DNA of 64,000 bases from a virus. The position numbers and the translations under genes were made by a program. Shown here piece after piece: positions 14,140 through 22,759 of this stretch (positions are counted from its first letter, which is position 1; each line of letters starts with the position of its first letter). The stretch covers positions 1-64,000 of the IMG/VR virus record IMGVR_UViG_3300006735_000022, one strand, 5' to 3'. The notes below the pieces were generated by a model that saw only the letters and a list, made by a program, of their open reading frames with translations, searched no databases and was not told where the DNA came from.

Positions 14140-14597
14140 TGTTTTTTGAAAAAGTGAGCCTGGTTACAGGCGGATTTGACCCTATTCATAGTGGTCATCT
14201 ACATTATTTTGGTCGTGCCAAGGACTTCTCTGACTACCTCGTGGTAGGACTGAACGGTGATCCTTGGTTGAAGCGTAAAAAGGGTCAGTATTTCCAGTGT
14301 TGGACTGAACGTGCCGACATTGTGAGGCATCTTGACATGGTTGATGCTGTTATTTCCTGGGATGATGCAGATGATAGTGCTTGTGGTGCTATCGAGAAGT
14401 GTCTGGACATAGCAGAGACTGTTGTCTTCTGCAATGGAGGGGACAGGGGTGCATCTAACACTCCAGAACTAGAGAAGTATAAAGATAACGAACGAGTTGT
14501 CTTTGAGTGGGGTGTTGGTGGACAGAACAAGATGAATAGCAGTTCCTGGATCCTTCATGGATACTTTGAAAGGCAACGAAAACTACTAGGTATTTGA
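14139..14597 (+). CDS. Cytidylyltransferase-like nucleotidyltransferase
   Basis: The 152-residue protein has the family signature TGGFDPIHSGHLHYF (the HxGH nucleotide-binding motif, residues 10-24) and YLVVGLNGDPWLKRKKG. This fits the C-terminal domain of HldE/RfaE (ADP-heptose synthase) or glycerol-3-phosphate cytidylyltransferases. NKMNSSSWILHGYF stands in for the usual IxSTTxI motif. It would activate a sugar or alcohol phosphate with a nucleotide. It lies between gp43 and uvsX, and may feed the glycosylation genes elsewhere in the window, but the substrate is unknown. Confidence 0.85.
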   Translation: MFFEKVSLVTGGFDPIHSGHLHYFGRAKDFSDYLVVGLNGDPWLKRKKGQYFQCWTERADIVRHLDMVDAVISWDDADDSACGAIEKCLDIAETVVFCNGGDRGASNTPELEKYKDNERVVFEWGVGGQNKMNSSSWILHGYFERQRKLLGI

Positions 14598-14598
14598 C

Positions 14599-15609
14599 AT
14601 GGATTTTTTCAAGGACATTATCAAGGAAATCGGTGATGATTACACAAAACTTGCATCGGATGTAGATGATACAGAGCGGTATGTTGACACTGGTTCTTAC
14701 ATTTTCAATGCTCTTGTTAGTGGTAGCATTTATGGAGGTATCAGTGGGGACAAGATCACCGCTATTGCAGGAGAGACCTCCACAGGTAAGACCTTCTTCT
14801 CCCTTGCGGTAGTAAAGAATTTTCTTGAGAAGCATCCTGACGGTGGTGTCATGTATTTTGACACTGAGTCTGCTATCAAGAAAGGTATGCTGGTTGAGCG
14901 TGGCATTGACTTGGAAAGGTTTGGTCACGTGCAGGTGGTCACTATCGAACAGTTCCGTAACCGGGCACTGAAGATTGTTGACAAATATCTTGGTTTGGAT
15001 GAAAAGGATCGCAAACCCATGATGTTTGTACTAGACTCTCTGGGAATGCTCTCCACTGAAAAGGAGATCAAGGATGTCCTTGAGGACAAACAGACCCGTG
15101 ACATGACAAAAAGTCAACTAGTCAAGGGTGCATTCAGAATGCTTACACTCAAACTCGGTCAAGCGAATGTTCCACTCATTGTCACCAATCATACATACGA
15201 TGTCATCGGAGCTTACGTACCAACTAAAGAGATGGGAGGAGGTTCGGGACTCAAGTATGCAGCGAGTACAATCATCTATCTCAGCAAAGCAAAGGAGAAG
15301 GATGGAACGGAAATCGTCGGAAACATTATCAAGGCTAAGACAGTCAAGTCACGTTTGAGTCGTGAAAATAAGACTGTTTCTATTCGTTTGTATTACGATG
15401 AGCGTGGTCTTGATCGATATTTCGGTCTTCTTGAACTCGGTGAGAGCACTGGGGTAATCAAGAAAGTCGGAAATCGATATGAGATTGACGGCAAGAAAGT
15501 TTATGGTAAAGAGGTCTACTCTAACCCCGAGAAGTATTTTACTGAGGAGTTGATGGCAAAGATTGATGATGCAGCACAGAGTGAGTTTACTTACGGCGGT
15601 GGTGAATGA
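14599..15609 (+). CDS. uvsX: RecA-like recombinase UvsX
   Basis: The 336-residue protein has Walker A GETSTGKT (about residues 58-65), the YFDTES strand, the Walker B-like MMFVLDSLGML and the C-terminal KYAASTIIYL segment typical of T4 UvsX. It forms filaments on single-stranded DNA and drives recombination-dependent replication. Its TGA overlaps the gp41 ATG (15606), so recombinase and helicase are translationally coupled. Confidence 0.96.
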   Translation: MDFFKDIIKEIGDDYTKLASDVDDTERYVDTGSYIFNALVSGSIYGGISGDKITAIAGETSTGKTFFSLAVVKNFLEKHPDGGVMYFDTESAIKKGMLVERGIDLERFGHVQVVTIEQFRNRALKIVDKYLGLDEKDRKPMMFVLDSLGMLSTEKEIKDVLEDKQTRDMTKSQLVKGAFRMLTLKLGQANVPLIVTNHTYDVIGAYVPTKEMGGGSGLKYAASTIIYLSKAKEKDGTEIVGNIIKAKTVKSRLSRENKTVSIRLYYDERGLDRYFGLLELGESTGVIKKVGNRYEIDGKKVYGKEVYSNPEKYFTEELMAKIDDAAQSEFTYGGGE

Positions 15610-16994
15610 GTGAAAGGATCCCACTAACGATCCTCAATAACTTGGTACATGATGAGAGCTATGCTAGGCAGGTTCTCCCGTTTATTGAACCCGATTACTT
15701 TGAAGAAAGGACTGATCGGGTAGTCTTTGAACAAATTGCCACGTTCTTGTCTCAGTATGATGCTCTCCCTAGTCCGGAGATCCTTCATATTGAGATTGAT
15801 AAGAGGACTGACATCACTCAGGATGAACTCACCACTATCACACAGTTGGTTTCTTCCCTTGAAGAGAGTGAGTCAGAGACTCAGTGGTTACTTGACACCA
15901 CTGAGGACTGGTGTAAGCAACGTGCCATTTACTTGGCACTAATCAAGAGTATCCAAGTCGCTGATGGTGGTGATGACAAACTTACTCCCGATGCCATTCC
16001 AGGTATCCTTTCCGATGCTCTTGCGGTCGGGTTTGACCAGAGTGTGGGGCACGATTACCTCGATGATTCCGAGGATCGCTATGCATATTATCACCGGGTC
16101 GAGAATAAAATCCCCTTTGATCTTGAATACTTCAATAAGATTACTTCGGGTGGACTCAGTGATAAAACGCTCAACGTCGCTCTCGCTGGCACTGGCGTCG
16201 GTAAATCTTTGTTTATGTGCCACGTCGCTGCCAGTGTTCTCCTCCAAGGAAAGAACGTTCTATACATCACAATGGAGATGGCTGAAGAGAAGATTGCAGA
16301 AAGAATTGATGCTAACCTTCTCGATGTCAACATCCAGGACATACAGGAACTACCTGAACAAGTCTTCTCAAAGAAGATTGCAAAGATCGCCGCGAAGACT
16401 ACGGGACACCTGATCGTCAAGGAGTATCCTACTGCTTCTGCCCACGTGGGTCACTTCCGTGCCTTACTGCAGGAACTGAAGTTGAAAAAGACGTTCATTC
16501 CTGATATAATATTCGTGGACTATCTCAATATCTGTGCCTCTTCTCGGTATAGGGGTGCAGCAAACGTGAATTCTTATTCTTATGTCAAAGCAATCGCAGA
16601 AGAGCTCAGGGGTCTCGCGGTCGAAGCCTCTGTCCCAGTGGTCTCAGCTACGCAGACTACTCGCTCTGGTTTTTCTAGTTCAGATCCTAATCTTACTGAT
16701 ACTTCTGAATCATTTGGCCTTCCAGCTACCGCTGATCTTATGTTCGCTTTGGTTTCTACCGAAGATATGGAGAACCTTAGCCAGATAATGGTCAAGCAGT
16801 TGAAGAACCGCTACAACGATCTGAACATGAACAAGAGGTTTGTAGTGGGCATTGACCGTGCTAAAATGAGACTGTACGACTGCGAACAAACTGCTCAGGA
16901 TGACCTGATGGAGGACATCGTAGAAGTACAGTACACGTCTAAAGAAGACAACAACAAATCCAAATCCAAATTCGACGATTTCAAATGGGAGTAG
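15606..16994 (+). CDS. 41: Replicative helicase gp41 (DnaB-like)
   Basis: The 462-residue protein has a DnaB-type N-terminal helical domain, then the RecA-like core with Walker A ALAGTGVGKSLF (about residues 196-204), the EMAEEKIAERI helix, Walker B IIFVDYLNIC, and a Gln-sensor segment VVSATQTTRSG. It is the 5'-3' helicase of the T4-type replisome that travels with primase gp61 (found at 28441). The start codon ATG 15606 overlaps the uvsX stop. Confidence 0.96.
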   Translation: MSERIPLTILNNLVHDESYARQVLPFIEPDYFEERTDRVVFEQIATFLSQYDALPSPEILHIEIDKRTDITQDELTTITQLVSSLEESESETQWLLDTTEDWCKQRAIYLALIKSIQVADGGDDKLTPDAIPGILSDALAVGFDQSVGHDYLDDSEDRYAYYHRVENKIPFDLEYFNKITSGGLSDKTLNVALAGTGVGKSLFMCHVAASVLLQGKNVLYITMEMAEEKIAERIDANLLDVNIQDIQELPEQVFSKKIAKIAAKTTGHLIVKEYPTASAHVGHFRALLQELKLKKTFIPDIIFVDYLNICASSRYRGAANVNSYSYVKAIAEELRGLAVEASVPVVSATQTTRSGFSSSDPNLTDTSESFGLPATADLMFALVSTEDMENLSQIMVKQLKNRYNDLNMNKRFVVGIDRAKMRLYDCEQTAQDDLMEDIVEVQYTSKEDNNKSKSKFDDFKWE

Positions 16995-17386
16995 ATTTTA
17001 CAAACTATCAACGTTTTGTCAACGGAGTGACAAGCAAGGAATCTCAGGATTCTGATGCCTTTATCTACCGTTTGCAGGAACTCGGTGGTGAGATTGCAGT
17101 GCAACGCCTTCTTACTGCTGCTGTTGGTATGTCCGCAGAGGCAGGTGAGTTCACTGAAATCGTGAAGAAGATGATCTTCCAAGGCAAACCTGCCAGCGAA
17201 GAGAATTTGTTTCACTTGAAACGAGAACTGGGTGACATCATGTGGTATGTTGCACAAGCATGTATGGCACTGGAAGTTGACATGGATGAGGTGCTAGATA
17301 TGAATATCAAGAAACTGGAAGCACGTTTTCCTGAAGGCACTTTCAGTGAGTTCTACTCAGAGAATCGTAAAGATGGAGACATCTGA
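16985..17386 (+). CDS. mazG: MazG-type nucleotide pyrophosphohydrolase
   Basis: The 133-residue protein has the MazG metal-binding pattern: SAEAGEFTEIVKK (Glu-x-x-Glu) and, 20 residues later, KRELGDIMWYVAQ (Glu-x-x-Asp). MazG proteins hydrolyse NTPs or dNTPs to monophosphates. Cyanophage MazG was first proposed to lower host ppGpp, and later work suggests it recycles dGTP and dCTP from a GC-rich host. It overlaps gp41 by ten bases and the next gene by 14. Confidence 0.93.
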   Translation: MGVDFTNYQRFVNGVTSKESQDSDAFIYRLQELGGEIAVQRLLTAAVGMSAEAGEFTEIVKKMIFQGKPASEENLFHLKRELGDIMWYVAQACMALEVDMDEVLDMNIKKLEARFPEGTFSEFYSENRKDGDI

Positions 17387-18062
17387 CCTTTGCATCACCT
17401 GCATCAAGATTGGAGACAAGTTTGATGCAGAGTATGTAAACAAACTCTACAACATGGTGCGTCGTCAAACCGATGCACCATTTTTTTGCTTCACTGATAA
17501 CCCTAGTGGCATCAAAGAGGGTGTCACTGTGGTAGAAATCGATGTCTCTAAGTATGCTCAGTGGAAAAACTGGTGGGCAGCATGGTGGAAGATCAATATG
17601 TTTGTTCGTCCTGAAATTCAGGGGTTCAAACGTAAGTTGTTCTTCGATCTGGACGTGATTATCCATGGTGATATCACTAAGATTTTGGAAATCAATAGTC
17701 CATTTGCTCTAGTCTACTCCTCTTGGAAAGGACTCCCCTTTCAGGTCAAAAATCCAACCAAATCCTTGTTCAATTCCAGTGTAATTGCCTGGGATGATGC
17801 GAAGCACATTTATGATTACTGGGCACAAGATGCTAGGGGGTTTGTCGCTAAGTATGCTGGCACTGATGACTTCTATCACAACGAAAAGATAAAAAGATAT
17901 CGACTTCCTCCAATCATCTACTCATATAGAGATGGTTGTGCTCCAAAGCAGGAGAGTTCTTTGACGTTCAGACCTAAGATGGCACTTGCTATCCTACATC
18001 AACGTCCTAAAAACCACGAACTAGATCCTAGTGTTCACCCTATTGTAAAATACTGGGCATGA
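17373..18062 (+). CDS. Glycosyltransferase-like protein (GT-A fold)
   Basis: The 229-residue protein resembles nucleotide-diphospho-sugar transferases: an N-terminal ITCIKIGDKFDAEYVNKLY strand-helix, the DLDVIIHGDI motif (Asp-x-Asp for Mn and donor binding, about residue 93), and WDDAKHIYDYW later. The acceptor and donor are not evident. ATG 17373 is chosen; the frame continues up to a GTG at 17346. It is the last gene of the replication module and overlaps mazG by 14 bases. It could modify phage DNA or surface sugars. Confidence 0.75.
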   Translation: METSDLCITCIKIGDKFDAEYVNKLYNMVRRQTDAPFFCFTDNPSGIKEGVTVVEIDVSKYAQWKNWWAAWWKINMFVRPEIQGFKRKLFFDLDVIIHGDITKILEINSPFALVYSSWKGLPFQVKNPTKSLFNSSVIAWDDAKHIYDYWAQDARGFVAKYAGTDDFYHNEKIKRYRLPPIIYSYRDGCAPKQESSLTFRPKMALAILHQRPKNHELDPSVHPIVKYWA

Positions 18063-18063
18063 T

Positions 18064-18070
18064 CTAAATA
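18064..18070 (+). promoter_or_regulatory. Late-promoter-like CTAAATA
   Basis: CTAAATA lies 22 bases before the start of the first DctP-like gene. Unlike several other copies, no hairpin follows. Confidence 0.5.
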
Positions 18071-18091
18071 ATTTGGACAAGAGGAACTACT

Positions 18092-19153
18092 ATGGGATAT
18101 AAACCACCAGCACACCCCGAATCATACACTGTGAACTGGTTGATTTTGGATAATCAACCTGTAGATTATATTAGGAGGATTGCTGAGTCTTTTGAGGCAC
18201 AGATGACCCGGCGTATGCCAGGTAGAGTATCGTTCAATGTCCTTACCCATGATCAGTTTGAGAAAGAATATGGTAAACCCGCTAATTTAGACACTGCATT
18301 AGATTTTTTATATAAAAACACCATCCAGATAGTTGTTTACCCCACTGCTGTGTTGGGTGAAAAGATTAGGGAAGCAATTCATAGAAAGATGAATAAAATT
18401 CCAGAGAAAATAACCCCTTGGTTTACTGGTGAGACTGATTATACGGCACTTGATATGCCATATGCTTTCAGGAGTGAACAGCATGCCAACTCGTTCTTCC
18501 AGAGTGGACCAGGTGAAAAAGTTCTCTACTATAATAACTTTTTGAACATAAAATCCATGGCAATTGTGCCTTGGGGATCTCGTAGAGTCATCGCTGGAGA
18601 TAAACCATTCACAACTCCAGAAGATTTTGAAGGTGCCAAGATCAAAACTCAGTATGGGACTGCATTAGAGCAGGATATCTTTGAATCTCTGGGTGCTGAG
18701 GTTAGTGGCGATGCTGATGCATATGAAACTGATTTGGTGAACTTGGACTCGTCTAAGAAATATGTTACTGAGTTGAATCACAGTATCAATGGGTATGTTG
18801 TGCTAGCATCTCACCCATTCTGGAGACATTCTGTCAAGTGTGAGTGTGACTATAGAGATCACACCCCAGAAGAAGAGGATCATTGCTTGAGAAAGCAGAT
18901 GAAGCGAGCATGTAATGAAGCAGCACGTGCCACTAGTATTTGGAACGATAGTGATACAGAAAACCTGAGGAATGATCTGAAAGAGAAGGGTGTTCAATTT
19001 TTCTCGATCGATGACATTGATGCGTTCAAAGAAAAGACTAGGGGTGTATATGATAAATACATGAGCAAATTTACTCCAACTCTTTTCGATAATATAAATG
19101 AAACATGTGACCAAGAAGAGTCGGTATGGTGCGATAAGATGACAGTCACTTGA
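18092..19153 (+). CDS. DctP-like TRAP solute-binding protein, no signal peptide (1)
   Basis: The 353-residue protein has the layout of TRAP-transporter substrate-binding proteins: LDMPYAFRSEQHANSFF, then a WGSRRVIAGDKPFTTPEDFEGAKIKTQYG segment that matches the G-x-R...DLKGLKIR region (in parts). Normal DctP proteins are exported and deliver C4-dicarboxylates or other acids to a membrane permease. Here no signal peptide is seen (start MGYKPPAHPE), no permease gene is nearby, and the ligand-binding Arg of the GLKIR motif is Lys (AKIKT). An extra Cys/His/Glu-rich stretch (CECDYRDHTPEEEDHC) is present near residue 250. It has its own late-type promoter. Confidence 0.8.
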   Translation: MGYKPPAHPESYTVNWLILDNQPVDYIRRIAESFEAQMTRRMPGRVSFNVLTHDQFEKEYGKPANLDTALDFLYKNTIQIVVYPTAVLGEKIREAIHRKMNKIPEKITPWFTGETDYTALDMPYAFRSEQHANSFFQSGPGEKVLYYNNFLNIKSMAIVPWGSRRVIAGDKPFTTPEDFEGAKIKTQYGTALEQDIFESLGAEVSGDADAYETDLVNLDSSKKYVTELNHSINGYVVLASHPFWRHSVKCECDYRDHTPEEEDHCLRKQMKRACNEAARATSIWNDSDTENLRNDLKEKGVQFFSIDDIDAFKEKTRGVYDKYMSKFTPTLFDNINETCDQEESVWCDKMTVT

Positions 19154-19178
19154 CTTTGCCATCTCAACATCTTATAAT
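19150..19178 (+). promoter_or_regulatory. Sigma70 promoter for the DUF2061 gene
   Basis: TTGACT (19150-19155), a 17-base spacer and a perfect TATAAT (19173-19178). The -35 overlaps the stop codon of the upstream DctP-like gene. The downstream ATG is at 19245, leaving a leader of about 60 bases. Confidence 0.88.
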
Positions 19179-19244
19179 TACAGTGGAACGACGCCGCCAC
19201 CCAAATAAAAGATCGTCGGTAATATATTCAGTAAAACATTCAAA

Positions 19245-19499
19245 ATGTCTTTTGCATCCCCTAAGTGGTTTGAGCGTTTCCCTCGGACCATCGCCAAAGC
19301 CGTTACTTGGCGTTCCTGGATGATGGTCACCAACTCCGTGATTGGTTGGATCGTTGCCGGTAACCCTTGGAAAGGTCTTACCATCGGACTTATGGCACTT
19401 GTGATCAACTCAACGCTCTATCTGCTGCACGAGCGTCTGTGGAACCGTAACGACTGGAACCGTCGTACGACTTCTGCAACGGATCGTGTGGTCATCTGA
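19245..19499 (+). CDS. DUF2061 membrane protein
   Basis: The 84-residue protein fits the DUF2061 family: RTIAKAVTWRSWMMVTNSVIGW near the start and the C-terminal LLHERLWNR motif. Two hydrophobic segments (residues 24-42 and 46-64) suggest two membrane spans. Family function is unknown. It has a strong early-type promoter at 19150, while the flanking DctP-like genes have late-type elements, so it is probably expressed at a different time from them. Confidence 0.88.
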   Translation: MSFASPKWFERFPRTIAKAVTWRSWMMVTNSVIGWIVAGNPWKGLTIGLMALVINSTLYLLHERLWNRNDWNRRTTSATDRVVI

Positions 19500-19518
19500 G
19501 CCACATATCTAGCAGGGA

Positions 19519-19526
19519 TATAAATA
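19519..19526 (+). promoter_or_regulatory. Exact T4-type late octamer
   Basis: TATAAATA, 28 bases upstream of the second DctP-like gene. No hairpin follows. Confidence 0.7.
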
Positions 19527-19554
19527 CTTCTAACTGTTCAAGGATAACCTACTA

Positions 19555-20550
19555 ATGAAAAAAGTACGTTGGGTGCTAGCACACGAACCAATTGAGCTCT
19601 TCCTGAGAGCTGCAAGGAAGTTTGCCCATATGATGGAGATGCTTGATCCTGGTTATCTGGAAGTGGAAATTCTTACACTTTCCGAGTATGCCGACAAGTA
19701 TAATGATGGAGTTGCAATCTCCAAGCATGATATCTTGCAGTTGATGAAGGATGGTAAGATCGAAATGTCACAGATGTACACGTCCACTCTTGGACGTGAG
19801 CATAATACAGACCTTCGGGTCCTCGACATGCCCTATCTGTTCCGTGATCATGAGCACGCACAGAAGGTTCTAGAGGGTGACATTGGTCGCGAACTTCTCA
19901 GTGGTCTCGATGACGAGGCTAAGGGGCATCGTAGCGTTCATGGTCTGGCATTCACCTATTCAGGTGGATTCCGCATGATCCCTGCTAATAAAAAGATTGA
20001 AAAAATTGAAGATTTCCAAGGGCTTCCCCTTCGCTGTAACAACTCTGACATTGCCAAAGAAACACTGAAGGCAGTCGGTGCTGTTCCTGTTCCTATTGAA
20101 CTTGAGCAAATCAACGAAGGCGTGCAAGACGGCGACATTATTGGTGGTGAATCCACATACCCTCGTTTCTTCGGTTTGAAGCAAAACGAGTGCATGAACA
20201 CTATCAATGATGCAGAGCACTCTCTCTTCCTGACGACTATCATTGCAGAGAAGGATTTCTGGACATCTCTGCCCAGAGAAAAGCGCCTGCATATCAAGAG
20301 AGCATCAATTCTTGCAGCACGTGCTGAGCGTATCTGGTCTGTCGAAGACATTGATGTTGTAAAGAGTAAGTGCGTTGATGAGAACATCGAAGTTGTTACG
20401 ATGTCCGACTCCGAAAGAGCACGTTTCAAAGAGGCTACACTGCCCCTCTATGACCAGTTCAAGGACAGCTTCCCTGCCGGTATGGTTGATCGCATCCGTG
20501 CAGAAGAAGGTTGTGGCATGGAATTTGGTCTAGATGACGACGATTGTTGA
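19555..20550 (+). CDS. DctP-like TRAP solute-binding protein, no signal peptide (2)
   Basis: The 331-residue protein is a second, diverged DctP homologue: MYTSTLGREH, VLDMPYLFRDHEHAQKVL, GFRMIPANKKIEKIEDFQGLPLRCN (in parts) and VQDGDIIGGEST. The Arg of the GLKIR-type motif, which pairs with the substrate carboxylate in TRAP proteins, is kept (LPLRCN). There is no signal peptide (MKKVRWVLAHEPIELFL is amphipathic) and no DctQ or DctM permease in the window. It has an exact late octamer upstream and a terminator downstream, so it is a single-gene late unit. It may bind a metabolite in the cytoplasm or serve as a structural domain. Confidence 0.82.
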   Translation: MKKVRWVLAHEPIELFLRAARKFAHMMEMLDPGYLEVEILTLSEYADKYNDGVAISKHDILQLMKDGKIEMSQMYTSTLGREHNTDLRVLDMPYLFRDHEHAQKVLEGDIGRELLSGLDDEAKGHRSVHGLAFTYSGGFRMIPANKKIEKIEDFQGLPLRCNNSDIAKETLKAVGAVPVPIELEQINEGVQDGDIIGGESTYPRFFGLKQNECMNTINDAEHSLFLTTIIAEKDFWTSLPREKRLHIKRASILAARAERIWSVEDIDVVKSKCVDENIEVVTMSDSERARFKEATLPLYDQFKDSFPAGMVDRIRAEEGCGMEFGLDDDDC

Positions 20551-20568
20551 TCACAATCTGAGTGACCA

Positions 20569-20596
20569 AAAGGCAGGCGTTATGCCTGCCTTTTTT
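20569..20596 (+). terminator. Intrinsic terminator
   Basis: AAAGGCAGGC (20569-20578) pairs with GCCTGCCTTT (20584-20593) around GTTAT, with a T run beginning in the stem. It follows the second DctP-like gene by 18 bases. Confidence 0.93.
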
Positions 20597-20618
20597 ATTG
20601 TTTACGTAAGGCCCCCCA

Positions 20619-21755
20619 ATGAGTTTGAAGCGAGATTATAGTCAACGTATATGGGCTAACCATGATTGGGACCATAAGTATTGTCCTGACCCTATTAGAT
20701 TTCCTCCCGACATTCAAAAACAGAGAGATACATTCTTTGATAAAGAGAATGCTCTGAACACTTACTTCATGACACGCATGATATGTCGTGCAGGTAGACT
20801 TCGTACTCGAAAAAAATATACAATCCTATCTCCTATCCTTCCCCGTGATGACCGCCATACTGATATGGACTTCGGGGATTGTGCAGATGAGTCAGCACTA
20901 GAGTGTATTAGAAAGGCAGATAATAGAAATGTAAATGTCCTGTGGTCAGGTGGTATTGATAGTACCGCAGTATTTTGGGCACTACAAAAAACTGGTCACC
21001 CATTCAATCTGCACTTTGATCCTGTTGCAGAGACAGAGCATCCTTTTTTGTGGGATCTTCTCCATAAGAATAAGTTTCCCCAAGTAACTTTGTGTAATAA
21101 TTATGGGATGGGACTCATTGATGATTATGCCGATGACCCAGACCATTACTTTGTTATGGGTGAACCTGGAGATAATATACACGGTGCAGGTAGGTCATTT
21201 ATCTTCAGTAAAGAACAAAGGAATGCTCCATACCATGAGAATGTTCCAGAGTATATTGACAAGATGTTGTTTCAGTCAGTAATGGAGGTACTCAATAAAC
21301 CTGATGCTAATTTGAAGCAATGGCATTGGGCAATGAGTTACACGTGTAAATATCAATATTGTATGCTTCGTTCTATTAGAAACTTTCATCTGTATTGTTA
21401 CGACCGTCCTGGTATCCCGGCAAACCTTCATCTTTTTTATGACACCCCTAATTTCAACAGGTGGTCTATTACAAATCAAACAGAGAATAGTGCATGGCAA
21501 GAACATCGTGAGTATAAGATGCCCGCTAAAGACTATTGTCTAGTAAATGGTGACTCTCAAGATTATAGGGATAATAAATTGAAAGTCCCATCATCTAACA
21601 GGGAACGTTTGACTATGTTTACTAAACCTTGTTCTGGTATGGTTGTAGATGAGGATTGGATGTTGGTTATCAAAAGAACTTTTGGTTCTTCAGCACCTGA
21701 TATTGAATACGGTGGTAGAACTCTAAGGAACGGAGAAGTAAGTAGACTACCATGA
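20619..21755 (+). CDS. PP-loop ATPase (asparagine-synthetase-like)
   Basis: The 378-residue protein has a PP-loop pyrophosphatase motif, VLWSGGIDSTAVFWAL (about residues 106-121), which binds ATP in asparagine synthetases, ThiI, MnmA, QueC and similar adenylating enzymes. No glutaminase domain is present at the N-terminus. Conserved-looking features downstream include GEPGDNIHGAG and several Trp/Tyr-rich stretches. The product would adenylate a carboxyl or carbonyl group; nature of substrate unknown. It starts 22 bases after a terminator and is coupled (ATGA at 21752) to the next unknown gene. Confidence 0.8.
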   Translation: MSLKRDYSQRIWANHDWDHKYCPDPIRFPPDIQKQRDTFFDKENALNTYFMTRMICRAGRLRTRKKYTILSPILPRDDRHTDMDFGDCADESALECIRKADNRNVNVLWSGGIDSTAVFWALQKTGHPFNLHFDPVAETEHPFLWDLLHKNKFPQVTLCNNYGMGLIDDYADDPDHYFVMGEPGDNIHGAGRSFIFSKEQRNAPYHENVPEYIDKMLFQSVMEVLNKPDANLKQWHWAMSYTCKYQYCMLRSIRNFHLYCYDRPGIPANLHLFYDTPNFNRWSITNQTENSAWQEHREYKMPAKDYCLVNGDSQDYRDNKLKVPSSNRERLTMFTKPCSGMVVDEDWMLVIKRTFGSSAPDIEYGGRTLRNGEVSRLP

Positions 21756-22759
21756 AAAGATCTAACACTCGGTTAGCAGATGTCAATGAAATTTTTTGTA
21801 CATTTCTTCTGAATAACAGACAATTTCCTGACCCTGCTACCGAAAGGGAATTCAAAAGGAAAGTTACTTTACTATCTGATAAAGAAATTGCAGAGCAGAC
21901 TGGTCGTGCTCGTGTGATGGTAAAGGAGTTCTTGAGGATAGCAGGTGCTAAGGGATATCAGTTTCCCAAAGCAGTTTATTGGACTGCTAGACCTGGTTTC
22001 AACTTCCAACAATTATTGGGTGTCAAAATAAACCAGAACAAGTTCCCTGCTGACATCCTAGTGGAGTTTAGGGGTGGTGGATTCCTTGGGTTCTCTGCAA
22101 AATCAACTACCAGTGGTGATGTGGGATTCAAAAACCCTGGTATGGGAACAGTTGATAGGGAATTGGGTATCAACAATACAGATTACGTCACAAAGCAAGA
22201 GCAAGTTATACGAAACGTGTATAAGGACTTTGGGCGTTTGAGTAATGAGTTGAGATCAAACCAAATGAGAAAATGGAAAGAGGCTGCAGACCCTAAGTTC
22301 CTTGATATATCACGTAGGGGATCTAAAGTAGAGACATACTGTAGGAATAGGTTGCTTACACGTCTCAATCAAATGGTTACTCAAGAAGAACGCAGAGATT
22401 ATATTATTGGTAGTTGGTTAGATGCCACTGATGCATATCCTCCTTATCTAAAAGTGACTGGTAATGGTACAGCAGAAGAAGTTCAATTGCCCATACCACT
22501 TCCTCCTGTTCCGTTCGCTCAACAAATTCTAAATTTAGTATTTCCTCCTGGTTGGGGAGGTAGGTTCACTGCAACGGTGTATGATCCTATGCAGAACAGT
22601 AAGATGGATGCATTGAACACTAAAAAGATTACATTCACCAAAGCAGGTAGTAATAGTATTGCGGTGAAGGCAGGACAGAAACCTCTGTTCAATATGAGAT
22701 ATAAGTTTTCCGGTTACAAATTTGCTAGTAGTATGAAACTCTCAGGAGACCCACGATGA
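21752..22759 (+). CDS. Unknown protein with PAD...SAK motif
   Basis: The 335-residue protein is not recognised. Residues 98-118 contain FPADILVEF followed by GFLGFSAKST, which looks like the core of some PD-(D/E)XK-type folds (Asp then x-x-Lys on the next strand), though the Glu is replaced by Ser. The middle is rich in basic residues; the C-terminal part is beta-rich (FTATVYDPM, ITFTKAGSNSIAVK). It lies in a three-gene coupled cassette with the PP-loop ATPase and a small helical protein. A nuclease or a nucleic-acid-binding protein is possible. Confidence 0.7.
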   Translation: MKRSNTRLADVNEIFCTFLLNNRQFPDPATEREFKRKVTLLSDKEIAEQTGRARVMVKEFLRIAGAKGYQFPKAVYWTARPGFNFQQLLGVKINQNKFPADILVEFRGGGFLGFSAKSTTSGDVGFKNPGMGTVDRELGINNTDYVTKQEQVIRNVYKDFGRLSNELRSNQMRKWKEAADPKFLDISRRGSKVETYCRNRLLTRLNQMVTQEERRDYIIGSWLDATDAYPPYLKVTGNGTAEEVQLPIPLPPVPFAQQILNLVFPPGWGGRFTATVYDPMQNSKMDALNTKKITFTKAGSNSIAVKAGQKPLFNMRYKFSGYKFASSMKLSGDPR

